From Euphorbia lathyris (taxonomy: Eukaryota > Streptophyta > Magnoliopsida > Malpighiales > Euphorbiaceae): a stretch of 64,000 nucleotides of DNA. Of this stretch, positions 22,541-33,620 are shown in pieces (position 1 is the stretch's first letter; every line of letters begins with the position of its first letter). Both the position numbers and the translations under genes were made by a program. The DNA lies in NCBI RefSeq assembly GCF_963576675.1, contig NC_088911.1, positions 28,566,501 to 28,630,500 of the forward strand, given 5' to 3'. The notes beneath the pieces are model-generated. The model had not been told where the DNA came from, searched no databases, and worked only from the letters and a program-made list of their open reading frames with translations.

Positions 22541-23969
22541 ATGCCTACGAGATCAGCGAAAATACCGTGTGTCCCTCTTAACCCTGAACTTGAACGTACT
22601 CTTCGCAGGAGCAAACAAATCGAAAAGCTGAAGCAAGACGAGATCATCGAGCCTATCAAGCCTATCAAGATGACTGCCAATGAACGGAACAATGAGCGGG
22701 ATGCTGAGAACACCGGACCAGAAAATGACACTCGTCTGATGAGTGGGATCCTGGCACCGCACCGACACCAGCATCTGTCCGGCATTGCTGCTCCAAACAT
22801 TCCGGCAAATACATACGAAATCAAGTCCGGTATAATTCACTTGATCCAACAGACTGGACTGTTTGGAGGAGAAGAACATGAGAGCCCGAATGATCATCTG
22901 GATCGCTTCCTAATGTGCGCAGACACTGCAAGGACAAATGGAGTCCCCCAAGATGCTGCTAGACTGAAACTGTTCCCGTTCTCTCTGTCTGGGCAAGCTT
23001 TGGAATGGCTGAGAACACTGGAGCCCGGTTCAATCACGACATGGGCAGGGTTGGAGAAGGAATTCTTGTCCTACTACTTCCCTCCCTCGAAGACATCAAT
23101 GCTCAAGGGTGAGATCACATCCTTCCACCAACCCGAGCATGAAGCGCTCCACACATCTTGGACTCGATTCAGAAAAATGCTGCGCATGTGCCCTCACCAT
23201 GACATACCCAAGCATCAATTAGTAAGAGTCTTCTATCACGGACTAACACCCACCAACAGAGCCATTGTAGACTTCGTAGCGGGTGGAGATTTGTTTAGAA
23301 AGACAGCAGCAGAGGCATATGACATGATTAACGAGCTGGCCAGAAAGAGTGTGCAGTGGCAAGAACAGAAGCTCGTCGGCCCCATAAGGCAGCGGGTATT
23401 TGCTGTGGAAGAACAGGAACAAAATCCAGTTGTTGCGGATTTGAGTAGGAAGATGGACGTACTGTTGGCTACACTTAGCCGACCTCCCACCTGTGTGCAC
23501 TGTGGCGGCGACCACCATGGAAAGGATTGTCAAGCAGGTAGCCCTTTCACTGGAGATGGGGTGGAGATGGTCAACTATGTTGGGGGGCACCCCGAGATAC
23601 AATCAGAACTATAACAACTCCAACCCCAACAACTACAATTCCTACAACAACAACAACAATGGCAACTACAGGAGGCCTCAGCACCCGAACCTCTCTTACG
23701 GGAATTCAAATCAGAATGTGCTTCGACCTCCTAGCGGATTTGTTCAAGAGCATAGAGAGCAGGGGCTTGGCATGCCCCCATATCAACAGCAGAACCAAGG
23801 GCCAATGCAACCTCCTAAAGAATCCGACGAAGTGATCACTCTTTTGAAGGAGATCTCGGCTAGGCTTGCCAACAACGAAGCCTTCTGCAAGGATTTGAGC
23901 AATCAGCTAGCTCAGATCAATAGGGACAGGCAGGAAAGGCCACAGGGTTCTCTCCCGAGCACAACGTAG
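22541..23969 (+). pseudogene. Athila gag, frameshifted
   Basis: The start at 22541 (MPTRSAKIP) is preferred to an upstream in-frame codon because the preceding leader is low-complexity. The first frame runs to 23614 and the second from about 23590 to 23969, so the reading frame shifts near the ggggggcacccc run at about 23584-23595. The capsid-like gag domain occupies about residues 110-200 (HLDRFLMCADTARTNGVP, LFPFSLSGQALEWLR). A zinc knuckle CVHCGGDHHGKDC follows near residue 320. The tail is rich in asparagine and glutamine with a helical end (LLKEISARLANNEAF). This is the capsid protein of a gypsy element. No protease follows, because pol is missing. Confidence 0.88.
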
Positions 23970-25015
23970 AAGAATCCAAAGATCCTAAGAAAGGATTGAG
24001 TAAGGGGGAGAAATCGGGTTCTCCTCGGTTTTAATTCAAAGTTTGAACAATTTAATTATGCATTCCCTTTTTCTTTTGTTTTTGTTTTCTTTTATTGTTT
24101 TGGTTAAATTGAATTCTAATCTCGTTTGTTTATTTGCGTTGTCAAACTTTGTTCCCCCACGCTTTATAAAAAAAAAAAAACGAATTTCGCCCAATCCGGG
24201 CGAGTTAGGCAATACCCAGCTCGCCGGGCTGGTCGACCGACACGGGCTGTTCGGGATTTTAAAAATCCCGAACCAAAAAAAAGAAAGAAGAAAGAATAAA
24301 TAAAAGAAAAAGAAAAGAGAAAAGAATAAGAAAAAGAGGGGGGTGACTCATCATCCCCTTCCCCACCTTCTTCTTCCCTTCTCTCTTCTTTCTTTTATTC
24401 CATCCTTTCTTTCTTCCCTTCTCCTTTTGCTTCTTCCTAACCCCCCAATTCCACCATTCTAACCCGAATCCAAGATATAAGGTATGAATCTTTACCTATT
24501 TTTTATTTCTAACATGTTTCTAGGCTTAGATTTTAGCTTAGGGTGATAATTTTTGAGATTTAAGAAAAACCTAAGTTTTAGGTTTCTCTCTCTTTTCTCA
24601 AATAAATCTCTTGTTTGCTTTTAAATTCTTGATTTCCTTGCAAATTATGTTGACATAATGATTAATTTATAGTTTGGGTGTAATTTCTATTCTCAATTTA
24701 TGGATATTTGGAGAAATTGCTCAATTTAGGCAAAATCCCCATTTTAGCTCAAAGTTCAACTATTCAAATTATAGTTAGAAACTTGTCAATAGAGTTATGA
24801 ATTGCATTCTTACCATGTTTTAGTCATTGGGTATCTCCAATTTTGTATGAATTTGTGGATTACGGGTAAAACACTTAGGGACCAAATACTTATGGTTTAG
24901 TCCCTAAAGTTCCTAAAGCTATGGTTTATGCCTATAAATGGTTTATTTGGGGGTTTATGTTAAAAATTGTAAATATGTCCTAACTATTCCATTTTTGGTC
25001 TATTCCTCAGGAACT
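23970..25015 (+). other. Junction of deleted pol and spliced-leader-like region
   Basis: Immediately after gag come a short GC-rich inverted stretch (about 24180-24260, cgggcgag/ctcgccgg) and purine- and pyrimidine-rich tracts. No protease, RT or integrase motif is present. A good donor (ataag/gtatga, near 24481) and acceptor (ttggtctattcctcag at about 25010) bracket about 530 bp just before the env-like start codon. These could form a leader intron. Confidence 0.55.
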
Positions 25016-26209
25016 ATGGGTAGGAAAGGCAAAGCCAAGGTCGTCGTCGAGAATGAAGCCGAATCTGAGGTCGAGTTCGACGAAAGCCTCCAAGCTAAGT
25101 ATGATCCACCCTTTGGTCTTATTGATGAACGTGAGGGGATATTGTACGATAGATTTTCCAAGCAAGATCTTGCTACACACATAGTTGTTGATCAAACTTA
25201 TTTGTCGAGTATAGGCTTAAAAAAGGATTTCAATGAAATCCTCAAATTCCACGGCTGGTATAGACTAGCCACAAAACAGACTCCAGTTTATCACAACTTT
25301 ACTATGGAATTTTTGACCACTTGGAAAAAAGAGCTACCCTTGGGCGGTGGGAAACATTCTTTTAGACTAAACGGTAAACCTTACCGTCTCAATGACACCA
25401 CACTAGCAGCCCTAATGGGAGTCTATAACAACCTAGAGGCAATCTCAGACTTTGAGAAACCTATGACAAAAGATATGGCTTGGGAACAATTGACAGGCAT
25501 ATCAGACTTTGACTCCTAGACTGCTAGCCCAGTCGCTCTCCTAGACCCACTTCTCAACCTTGTTCACAAATTTGTGGCCCACAACTTATTGGGCAAAAAC
25601 GAGAGCAATAAAGTCTCAAAGACAGAATTGCTCATACTATGGTGTGTGGCTAACCACAAACACGTGAATAATGTCAAGACCATATTTGAAGGCTTCTCAA
25701 GCCCAACGAGTAGGAAACACGGTTCCCTAGGTCTTGGGCACTTAGTTACCAACCTGCTTGAGAGCCAATTCAAAAATTTGGACAATCCCGAAATTGCTGT
25801 TTACCCTACTTTGCTTAACTCCAAGTTTTTGGGGAAATCTACTTTTCATGAAGTCTTAAACAGGAACCCAATCGGAGGAGCAAGCTCTAGCAGAGGGGGA
25901 CGGAAAAGAGCACGAGTTCCACAGCAGCATAGGGACGAGGGACCTGAGGAAGAAGAACCTGCGACAGCAGGAGACCAAAGGGAACACCAAGCGCCGGGGA
26001 CGGAGGCCCAGTTCCAAGCCATCAACACCATGATGGCAGAAATGCGAGATCTTAACCTACGGACCTTTAACACTGTTCAACAGATGGACCAACGGTTCAC
26101 CAACTTTGAGCAGAATATGGACCAAAGGCTTTCGGGTCTTGAATACGTAGCGGCAGATTACTGCGAGCGCTACAACATGCCTTGGCCATACCCCCCGGCC
26201 GATCAGTAA
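25016..26209 (+). pseudogene. Athila env-like ORF with one amber stop
   Basis: The ATG at 25016 opens MGRKGKAKVVVENEAESEVE. The frame runs to a TAG at 25517-25519 and then continues in the same frame to the TAA at 26207-26209, for a total of about 397 codons. The N-terminal half (YHNFTMEFLTTW, FRLNGKPYRLNDTTLAALMG) resembles the plant retrotransposon ORF found 3' of pol in Athila elements. Middle: LLILWCVANHKHVNNV. The C-terminus is charged and helical with paired MDQRFTNFEQNMDQRLSGLE repeats, possibly coiled coil. No signal peptide or membrane segment is apparent. It follows the possible leader intron ending at about 25010. Confidence 0.78.
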
Positions 26210-27766
26210 GTTGTCTTCTCCACCCTAACTCTTTACACTCGTACTTCATGACTTGTGATGCAATGTTGGAACTTATTGCATATTTTTAGTGTGAGGAGGA
26301 GGGGTAGACAAACTTACAAAAATTGTATAAAATTTTTAATTTTTGTTGCGTCGTGTCTAGTTTAGTTTAGCATTTTTGGGTTTTGTTTATGTTTTGCATG
26401 TTTAGGACCTAAAACCGTGAACCTCCTTCGAATCTAAACTTCGTTATTTGTCTTTAAGGGCTGAGAACCAAATCTAAAATTGCATGACGACTAGTTTAGA
26501 CGTAGGACACAACTCTTGTATCGGTAAAAGCATGAGCTAAAGTTTGCATTTAGATCCTACTTTTGAAGAAATGCTAAAATCATTACTTAGGTAGATAACT
26601 TAAGAATTGAAGGCATGTTACATTAAACTTGAGTTTGGGGAAAACTAGTAAACACAAAATTGAAACCCAAAGAATTGTGAGTTGAATTTGAGCCTAAGAG
26701 TAAACATCAAAAAGCTCTTTTTCTTGACATTTTTGTGTGAATGCTTTGACTTGTGGAAGATTACAGATTTTGAACCTAATACTATGTTGAACCTACATGC
26801 AATGGTTTGAGATGATAAACGATGAATCAGCCTCATTAGAATTAACCCTTTTCTTTACCTTATTTTTTCTTTTTCATCCACTCTAGGAAGCCCCTTTGAG
26901 CCTACATTTTTGTAGTTTATAGATTTTTCTTTCGTTCTAACCTGTTTTTGCAAACCATAACTTGGTTTGCTATTTAACCCAATTTATTTTGCAAAGCTCA
27001 ATTAGAGCCTTTGTTTTCTAGCGCTTTATCTTTGTTTATGGCATTACAGTAGCAAGCCAAAAGGCTAAGAAGTGAATGAGCATCACTATCCAAAAAAAAA
27101 ATCAAAAAAAAAGAGAAAAACAGAAAAAGAAAAAAAAAAGAGACGAACAAAAGGGAAGAACTTCATTCCCCAGTTCTTAAAAAAATAAAAAACGTCTCAA
27201 GGAAACATCCCAAAAAGAAAATAATAAGGGATGAATAAAAAAGCTCAGTCACTTCATATTTGCTAAAGCCATTTAAACTTTGTTTTTGCAGCGCTAGGAC
27301 TATTAACCCTTGTTGTACCTTTAATCCTCTAACCACACTACAACCCCGATTAGAGGCTATTTTTGATATCATCGGAATCATATAGCATAGTAGAGGAACG
27401 CGGATGAACGTGCAAAATCAACGTAATCCTAAGCAAGAACATAAGCCGAGAGTAAACACCTTAGCCACCAAAAATTGTGTGAAATGAGTGAACTACCTAT
27501 GGTGAGGTGTTTTACTTAGCGATCCCCTCAAGCTCGTTTAATTGAACATGTTTCCATTTGCTTAAAACTATGACCCATGATAATTGAAATGCGGCTTTTG
27601 GATATCGTGTCTCTACTTTGTATTTCCGAATGCATGTAATTACAGATGCTCGAAATTGTGTCAAGCACCTAGTCAAACCGGGAGGTTTTCTAGCTTGCTC
27701 GTGATGGCGGGTTTAGTTTTTTTTAGTTTACTTGGGGACAAGTAAAGTTTTAAGTGCGAGGAGGTT
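26210..27766 (+). other. Athila 3' internal non-coding region
   Basis: About 1.5 kb with no ORF of note. It holds A-rich tracts near 27085-27145 and ends in a purine-rich stretch (aagtgcgaggaggtt) directly before LTR copy 2, acting as polypurine tract. Confidence 0.65.
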
Positions 27767-29411
27767 TGATAGGGGTCAAAAACCCCTATCTTTGGGTACG
27801 GTTTTAGGACGGGTTTTAGAGTTATTTAGTTCATAAGCGAGCAATTCTCGCATTTAAATGCTTTTGTGTGAGTTAGTTAGAAATTGGAAATGTTCTATTT
27901 ACTTTTCATCGTTTAGGCTCGTTTTATGATCAATTTAGGCAAATACGGCCGAAATAGCATGCATGGTATAATTCCGTTATCTTTTGAAGCTAATTGGTCC
28001 GTCAAAAGTCGCACCAAACGAAGCGTTTGCTCAAAATAAGCGATTGACGGATCAATTTAGCTTTCGGACTAATGTTATCTGGAGTTTCTATTCGTGCGCA
28101 TGTGTAAGTTCGGGCGAAAAAAGGACATAAAGGATACTCGGCAAGAATCGAGCGCGTTCCGGGCGAAAACGCTCGGCGAGCAGGGCCCTGTGGGCCATTT
28201 CTGCTCACCGAGCAGGCCCCTGGAGGCCTGCTCGCCGAGCAGGCCGCCAGAGGCCTGCTCGGCAAGCAGGAGCCTGCTCGGCGAGCAGGGGGCTGCTCGT
28301 CACGAGTAGCCCTGCTCAGCGAGCAGCCCTGCGGGAATTGGTCAAAAAGACCAATTCCGCCCCCATGAAGCCACGATTGGCCCCCACGTCTTCCTACACC
28401 AATAAGGACACGAAAATAGGTCAAAACGAGGCCCGAACCGCGTCTATAAATAGAGTTTTTCCAATGTAAATTAGAGATCTTTTTCCTTTGTAATTTTCTT
28501 AGCTTTTCACCTTGAGAAATCCTCTCCACCTCCTCCATATCATTCAAACCTCCATTGAAGACACCTCCGAAGCTCCATTCACCGAGGATTGCTCAAGCTT
28601 CATCCTTAAATCCTAGAAAGACGTCTGCATTGGTAGACAGGTTCCCTGAAAGGGATTTTTCTTCTTTTACATTCTGTCTAGCCTCTGATACATGCTATGA
28701 ATTCTAGGTTTATTGTAACTTCGTGACAATGTTTCCATCTTTGATATATATTATAGTTCTTGTTTATTCAATTGTTTTGATGTTTTAATCTTTGTCTTAC
28801 GCTTTGTCTGATTGGTTTAACTCATTCGATAATCCCAAAATTAGGTTGGCACATATTGCGAGCTGAATCTGACCTAGTCAGTGCCTATAGGATTGACGAC
28901 CCTATAGAAGATTAAGCCCAAATTACTGAGCCTTAGAGCTAGTTTCGGCCTTACAAGGGAATCACGAACTAGGGACTTTAGGAGGATAGGTCGGGTTAAT
29001 CGCCTTGGACACAAGTGACTTAGGTTTCAAATCAATTGTTTAAACATTCTATTTTCATTATCATCGTATCCCTTCATGTTCCTTCGGTTAATTGCATTGG
29101 TAAAAGATCACTTAGGAGTAGTTTAACTCAATTAGGGGTAGAGTAACTTAGTTAGGCGTAGAATAACTTAGTTAGAATTAGATAACTTAGCTAGGATTAG
29201 TATAATTCAACCTATGAGTAGATTAATTCAAACAAACCAACTCAAAACCCCCTAAGCCTAGATAACATCCAAGATCGAGTAGCTCGGTACTTGTAGAAAT
29301 AAATCCTGTGGACGATAACCTGGACTTAAACCAGAAATTTATTACTTGATAAGACGGGGTACACTTATCCCTTAGTGAGTTCTCATCTCTGACTTAGGTG
29401 AGGGCGCATCA
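27767..29411 (+). repeat. Athila-type LTR, copy 2
   Basis: 1645 bp, near-identical to copy 1. The main difference is the GC-rich inverted-repeat block (28160-28332), which has extra units. TATAAATAG lies at 28445-28453. It is followed by the primer site and about 250 bp of leader matching 22140-22390, so it is followed by internal sequence rather than by target DNA. Confidence 0.9.
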
Positions 29412-29664
29412 AGTTTTTGGCGCCGTTGCCGGGGATTTATTTCTTCTGCAATATCGAACCAAAGGTCGACTTGTTAGTTTAGGCATTCTTTGTGAATATA
29501 TCCTTTGTTAATATCATATATACTTGTTTATAATATCCCTTACTTGTTTATAATCATGATTCTTTTTCATACGTATCTATACCGTTTATACTTGTTTATA
29601 TACACATGCTTATATATACTCATTTATGATAACCATCCTTGTTTATACTTACGCTTGTTTATAT

Positions 29665-31283
29665 ATAGGGTTTTTAGGATTAATTTAGTTTGTTTTCCCT
29701 TTATTTCTATTTAATTTCAGTATCGTTTTATTACTTTTTAGTTAAATTTAGTATTTTCCTTTATTTATGGCATTTTCGGTGTTTTCAGGGACCTTTCGTG
29801 CATTTTCGAACCAGACCCAAGCCTATTGGAGCATTTCCGGATCATTCAGGGACCATCAGAGCACTTTTGGGATTCGTCAGGGACCATTAGAGCACTTTTC
29901 GGAAGCCCATGGACCTAAACAGATAAAAACCGGAGCCACAGTTCCTCAAATAGGACCTGTCTCGGGGAGACATCACCTGTCTCGTCGAGACAGGCCCTCG
30001 TCTCGTCGAGACAGGCCTTGTCTCGACGAGACGAGGCGGGGGAAGGCGCGCCTGCGCCTTCCCCTTTGCTGAAATTCGCGGATCAAGGCCCTAAAAGCCC
30101 ATTTAACACTTTGTAAATGCCATTTTTACCCCTGAGGCATTAGGGTTTCCTCCCTAACTCTATAAATAGGGAGCTAAACCTAATCTTCTGGGGGGATTAG
30201 CCATTCAATAAATTGGAGAGCCGCTAGGGCTTTCTCTCCTCCACAATGTAGATTTAGCTTTTATTTCAGTTTTATTTTCCTGTTTCTAGATTAGGTTTAT
30301 TTCAGTTTTTATTTTCTTTTGTCAAGAACGATTGATGGGAGAAGCTCCGCATCTTCTATTTTTATAATTGGAATCGGCAAAACGGGTTTTGGATTTCTAT
30401 CTCTTTCCCTTTCATCTTTTGCAATTATATTCAATTGAAGCTTTTTCCATTGTTCCTATTTTCCTATTGCTATGATTGGTTTGTCTATGAACTGATCTCC
30501 ATCCAATTTGGGATGGGGATGAAATTGATTGTATGAATATGTATGATTAGGGATCTAGGACCTTTGATTGATTAGTTTATGCATGCTTAATGCCTAGAAA
30601 TTGTTAGGAACAGGATTTATGCTAGAATGAACATTGATAATGATCAACTAGCCTGTTTATGTATATAATGTGCTTAATGCCTATGACCCTGACATTAAAT
30701 AGGATTATAGATAGATGAGAACCTAACCATGGAATCGTCTATACCGAAATTGTGTAAATCTGACTTCGCTAGAGACCACTAGGAATGAGGCTTTGTGGCT
30801 GGGCTACGACTTTAGCCTTAGTTGTCAATAAACGTAATGCTTTGCATGACCTAGGGTATATGCCTAATCAAGCCGTCACCCGAATGCATGTGAATAGGTT
30901 AGACAAATCCCGTACAAATTTGTCTTTCACTTAGGACAATTACCTTCAATCATTGGTAAAACATAAATCTGAACTCCCTAAACCCATACATAGGATTTAA
31001 TCAAAGGATTCCTCAACCTATATTGTGTCATCCGTCAATTCACCTTCTACCCTGTCAATTGTTCACTTTATGTTGTTATCTTTATTGCTTTCAATTAGTT
31101 AATTAGTTATCAAAAACCCAACTTTTATCCAACCCTCTAAACAATTAGATCATTCTAGGTAGATTTGCTAGTTATAACGAATAGTCTTTGTGGTTCGATC
31201 TCGTGCTTAGCACAATATTACTTGTTGCGATAGGATACACTTGTCCTATTAAATGCTATATACTTTACGAGCATCATCAGCGT
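29665..31283 (+). repeat. Different Athila-like LTR, possibly 5'-truncated
   Basis: Not homologous overall to the other two LTRs, but with the same architecture: short inverted repeats (29955-30036), TATAAATAG at 30161-30169, a pyrimidine-rich leader and a 3' end gcatcatca. It ends at copia sequence at 31284. The 5' edge fuses with leader sequence of the other family near 29660, so its start is uncertain. No ORF is supported. Confidence 0.65.
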
Positions 31284-31716
31284 TGTCCTTATCCACTCTG
31301 AGATTCGAATAGAATTCCCTTACTAACCGGGGGTAAGTTTTACCGGACAGAGAAAAGAATTCTGACCACCCGTTTTTAGAGATCCATTCACAGAATGGTT
31401 TCTCAGCTGTTACAAAACTTGGGGAGAACCACCGGCAACGAAGTACCTCACAATTCTTTACACAGTTGTAAACCTGAAGAAATTCCTTTTCCTTAGGTTG
31501 CTTGTCTTTCTTTTCCTTCTTCTTTTTCGAAGAGGTTGCTTGGTCAGCTTGGGGGTTCTTGCTAGGAGTATTGACCTTGGATTGGTCATGCTAACCATGA
31601 CCTTGAGACTCACTTGAGGTCTCTACGTATTCCTGCTGAGCAGGAGACGGAGGGTTTTCATCAGAGCGATTTTGGTCGTAATCGCCACCGGAGATATTCT
31701 GGGAATCATTAGACAT
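31284..31716 (-). pseudogene. Copia env-like ORF, N-terminal part
   Basis: The start codon at 31716 (MSNDSQNISGGDYDQNRSDE) opens a polar N-terminus, followed by a lysine-rich segment (KKKKEKKDKQPKEKEF) and a conserved-looking domain start (CEWISKNGWSEFFSLSGKTY, VREFYSNLRVDKDN). One stop occurs near 31592. The ORF is cut at 31284 by the Athila complex and resumes at 20519. The copia copy at 63715 starts similarly (MSSE) and carries the parallel text EKKNKAPKE. A TATA box lies about 100 bp upstream. Confidence 0.7.
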
Positions 31717-31814
31717 GACTTCTGAAAGATTTTTGAGAGGTTTTGGGATTTAAGAGAGAGAGATTGAATGCCAGAAATTTTGAATGTAAAGAGGTATGAG
31801 TGGGAATTCGTCCA

Positions 31815-31823
31815 CTATTTATA
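31815..31823 (-). promoter_or_regulatory. Putative internal promoter TATA box of env-like ORF
   Basis: The minus strand reads TATAAATAGTGGA about 100 bp before the env-like ATG (31716), followed by a ctctctctct-type leader. The second SIRE copy has TATAAATAGTGGA at 63595-63607, 112 bp before its ATG. Confidence 0.55.
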
Positions 31824-32221
31824 AGGATGCCAAGTTGATCTGAAGGGTTGGAATAGCCGTTTTACCTCGAGATGATCAATCGACAATTATTCTGGCATTT
31901 ATGACACAATCGGTGTATGTGTTTTCTAATTATTGTCCCTATGTCATCCTAGGTGGCTACTAATGCGCGTGCTAACATTTATTGTGCATGAGAGTTTTAC
32001 TCAGTTTTTAGAATCCTAATCGTTTGAGATTCTAGGAAGTCAGTTTTACGTAGAAGGAATGTTCGTGTGCTTAGTAACTCAGTTTATGATAAACACTCAA
32101 TATGTATGTCTACTCAGCATAGGGTGATATAGTCATTTCTAGCTTAGCATGCAACATTTACTAATTTAGCATAAATCACTCAGCATGGTAATCACTCAAC
32201 ATTCAATTTAAACATAGATTT

Positions 32222-33620
32222 TTAGTGAAGAGGATTAGACATACCGATAGCTTCCCTTAGTATGTTAAATTGCTCACGAGCCAGAGGCTTTGTAAAGATA
32301 TCCGTAAGCTGTTCATCTGTTGGAACATAGGTCATCTTGATCTCACCCTTGAGTACATGATCCCTTATGAAGTGATGCCTTATGTTGACATGCTTCATCC
32401 TGCTGTGTTGGATTGGATTTTTGGATAAGTCAATGGCACTCTTGTTGTCACATTTGACTTCAATGGTCTATGTTTTTACGCCGTAATCCTCAAGCTGTTG
32501 CTTAATCCATAGGACCTAGGCCATATAGCTTCCAGCAGCAATGTACTCAGCTTTAGTTGTTGACAGGGCCACTGACGATTGCTTCTTGCTGAACCAAGAT
32601 ACTAGACAGCTTCCAAGGAAGTGACACCCTCCTGAAGTACTCTTACGCTCTAGCTTATCTCGTCCATAGTCAGCATCAGTGTATCCAATGAGTGTAAAGT
32701 CATTTGTATTTGGATGCCATAGACCTGCATTAACTGAGCTCTGCAAATATCTGAAAATTCTTTTTACAACCATAAGGTGAGATTCCCTGGGGTCAGCTTG
32801 GTATCTTGCGCAATAACATACTGAGTACTGAATGTCAGGCCTACTAGTGGTAAGATAAAGTAGAGAGCCAATCATACCTCGATATAACTTACTGTCTACT
32901 GACTTACCTTTCTCGTCAGCACAAAGGATAGTGTTAGTACCCATTGGGGTAGATATGGGTTTACATTCTTCCATATCGAATTTCTTTAACATTTCTTTGG
33001 CGTACTTAGACTGACTGATGAAGATGTCGTTCTTCCCTTGCTTTATTTGTAGTCCAAGGAAGAAGTTGAGTTCCCCCATCATTGACATCTCGAACTCAGT
33101 TTGCATCTGTTTACTAAATTCTTTGCACATAGATTCATCAGTAGCACCAAAGATTATGTCATCTACGTAAATTTGTGCTAGTAGGGTATTTTTACCCTTT
33201 TTCTTAATGAACAAGGTTGTGTCAGCTTTGCCTCTGACATAGTTCCTGGTCAGCAGGAAACTGGTCAACCTCTCATACCAAGCACGTGGTGCTTGTTTTA
33301 GGCCGTACAGGGCCTTCTTGAGTTTATAAAAGTGGTTTGAAAATTTTGGATCTTCAAACCCTGGAGGCTGACTAACATATACCTCTTCGTTTATAAATCC
33401 ATTAAGAAAAGCACTTTTGACATCCATTTGATATAGTTTGAAGTTCATGAAACTAGCATATGCACACAATATACGTATAGCCTCTAACCTAGCAACGAGA
33501 GCAAAGGTCTCACCATAGTCAATTCCTTCTTGCTGACTATAGCCTTGGGCTACAAGTCGGGATTTGTTTCTGACTACATTGCCTTGCTCATCTAATTTGT
33601 TTCTAAAGACCCACTTAGTT
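32222..33620 (-). pseudogene. Copia RT and RNase H
   Basis: The reverse transcriptase carries [19 protein letters not shown], the catalytic YVDDIIFGA and [15 protein letters not shown]. The RNase H follows with [32 protein letters not shown] and the C-terminal FTKPL. The stop is at 32222-32224. Breaks include a TAG at 32516-32518 (SYMA*VLW), a TAG near 32470 and a TGA near 33620. The order and motifs are typical of copia pol. Confidence 0.9.

Larger units (their letters stand above)
20520..31283 (+). mobile_element. Rearranged Athila-type gypsy complex in copia
   Basis: Order: LTR (20520-22139), primer site, gag, no pol, env-like ORF, LTR (27767-29411), primer site again with about 250 bp of leader (to about 29660), then part of a different LTR (about 29665-31283). 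The second LTR is thus followed by internal sequence, a tandem LTR-internal-LTR-internal layout like that left by unequal recombination. The outer flanks cagtg and gcgtt do not match, so this is not one simple insertion. It splits the copia env-like ORF. Confidence 0.8.
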
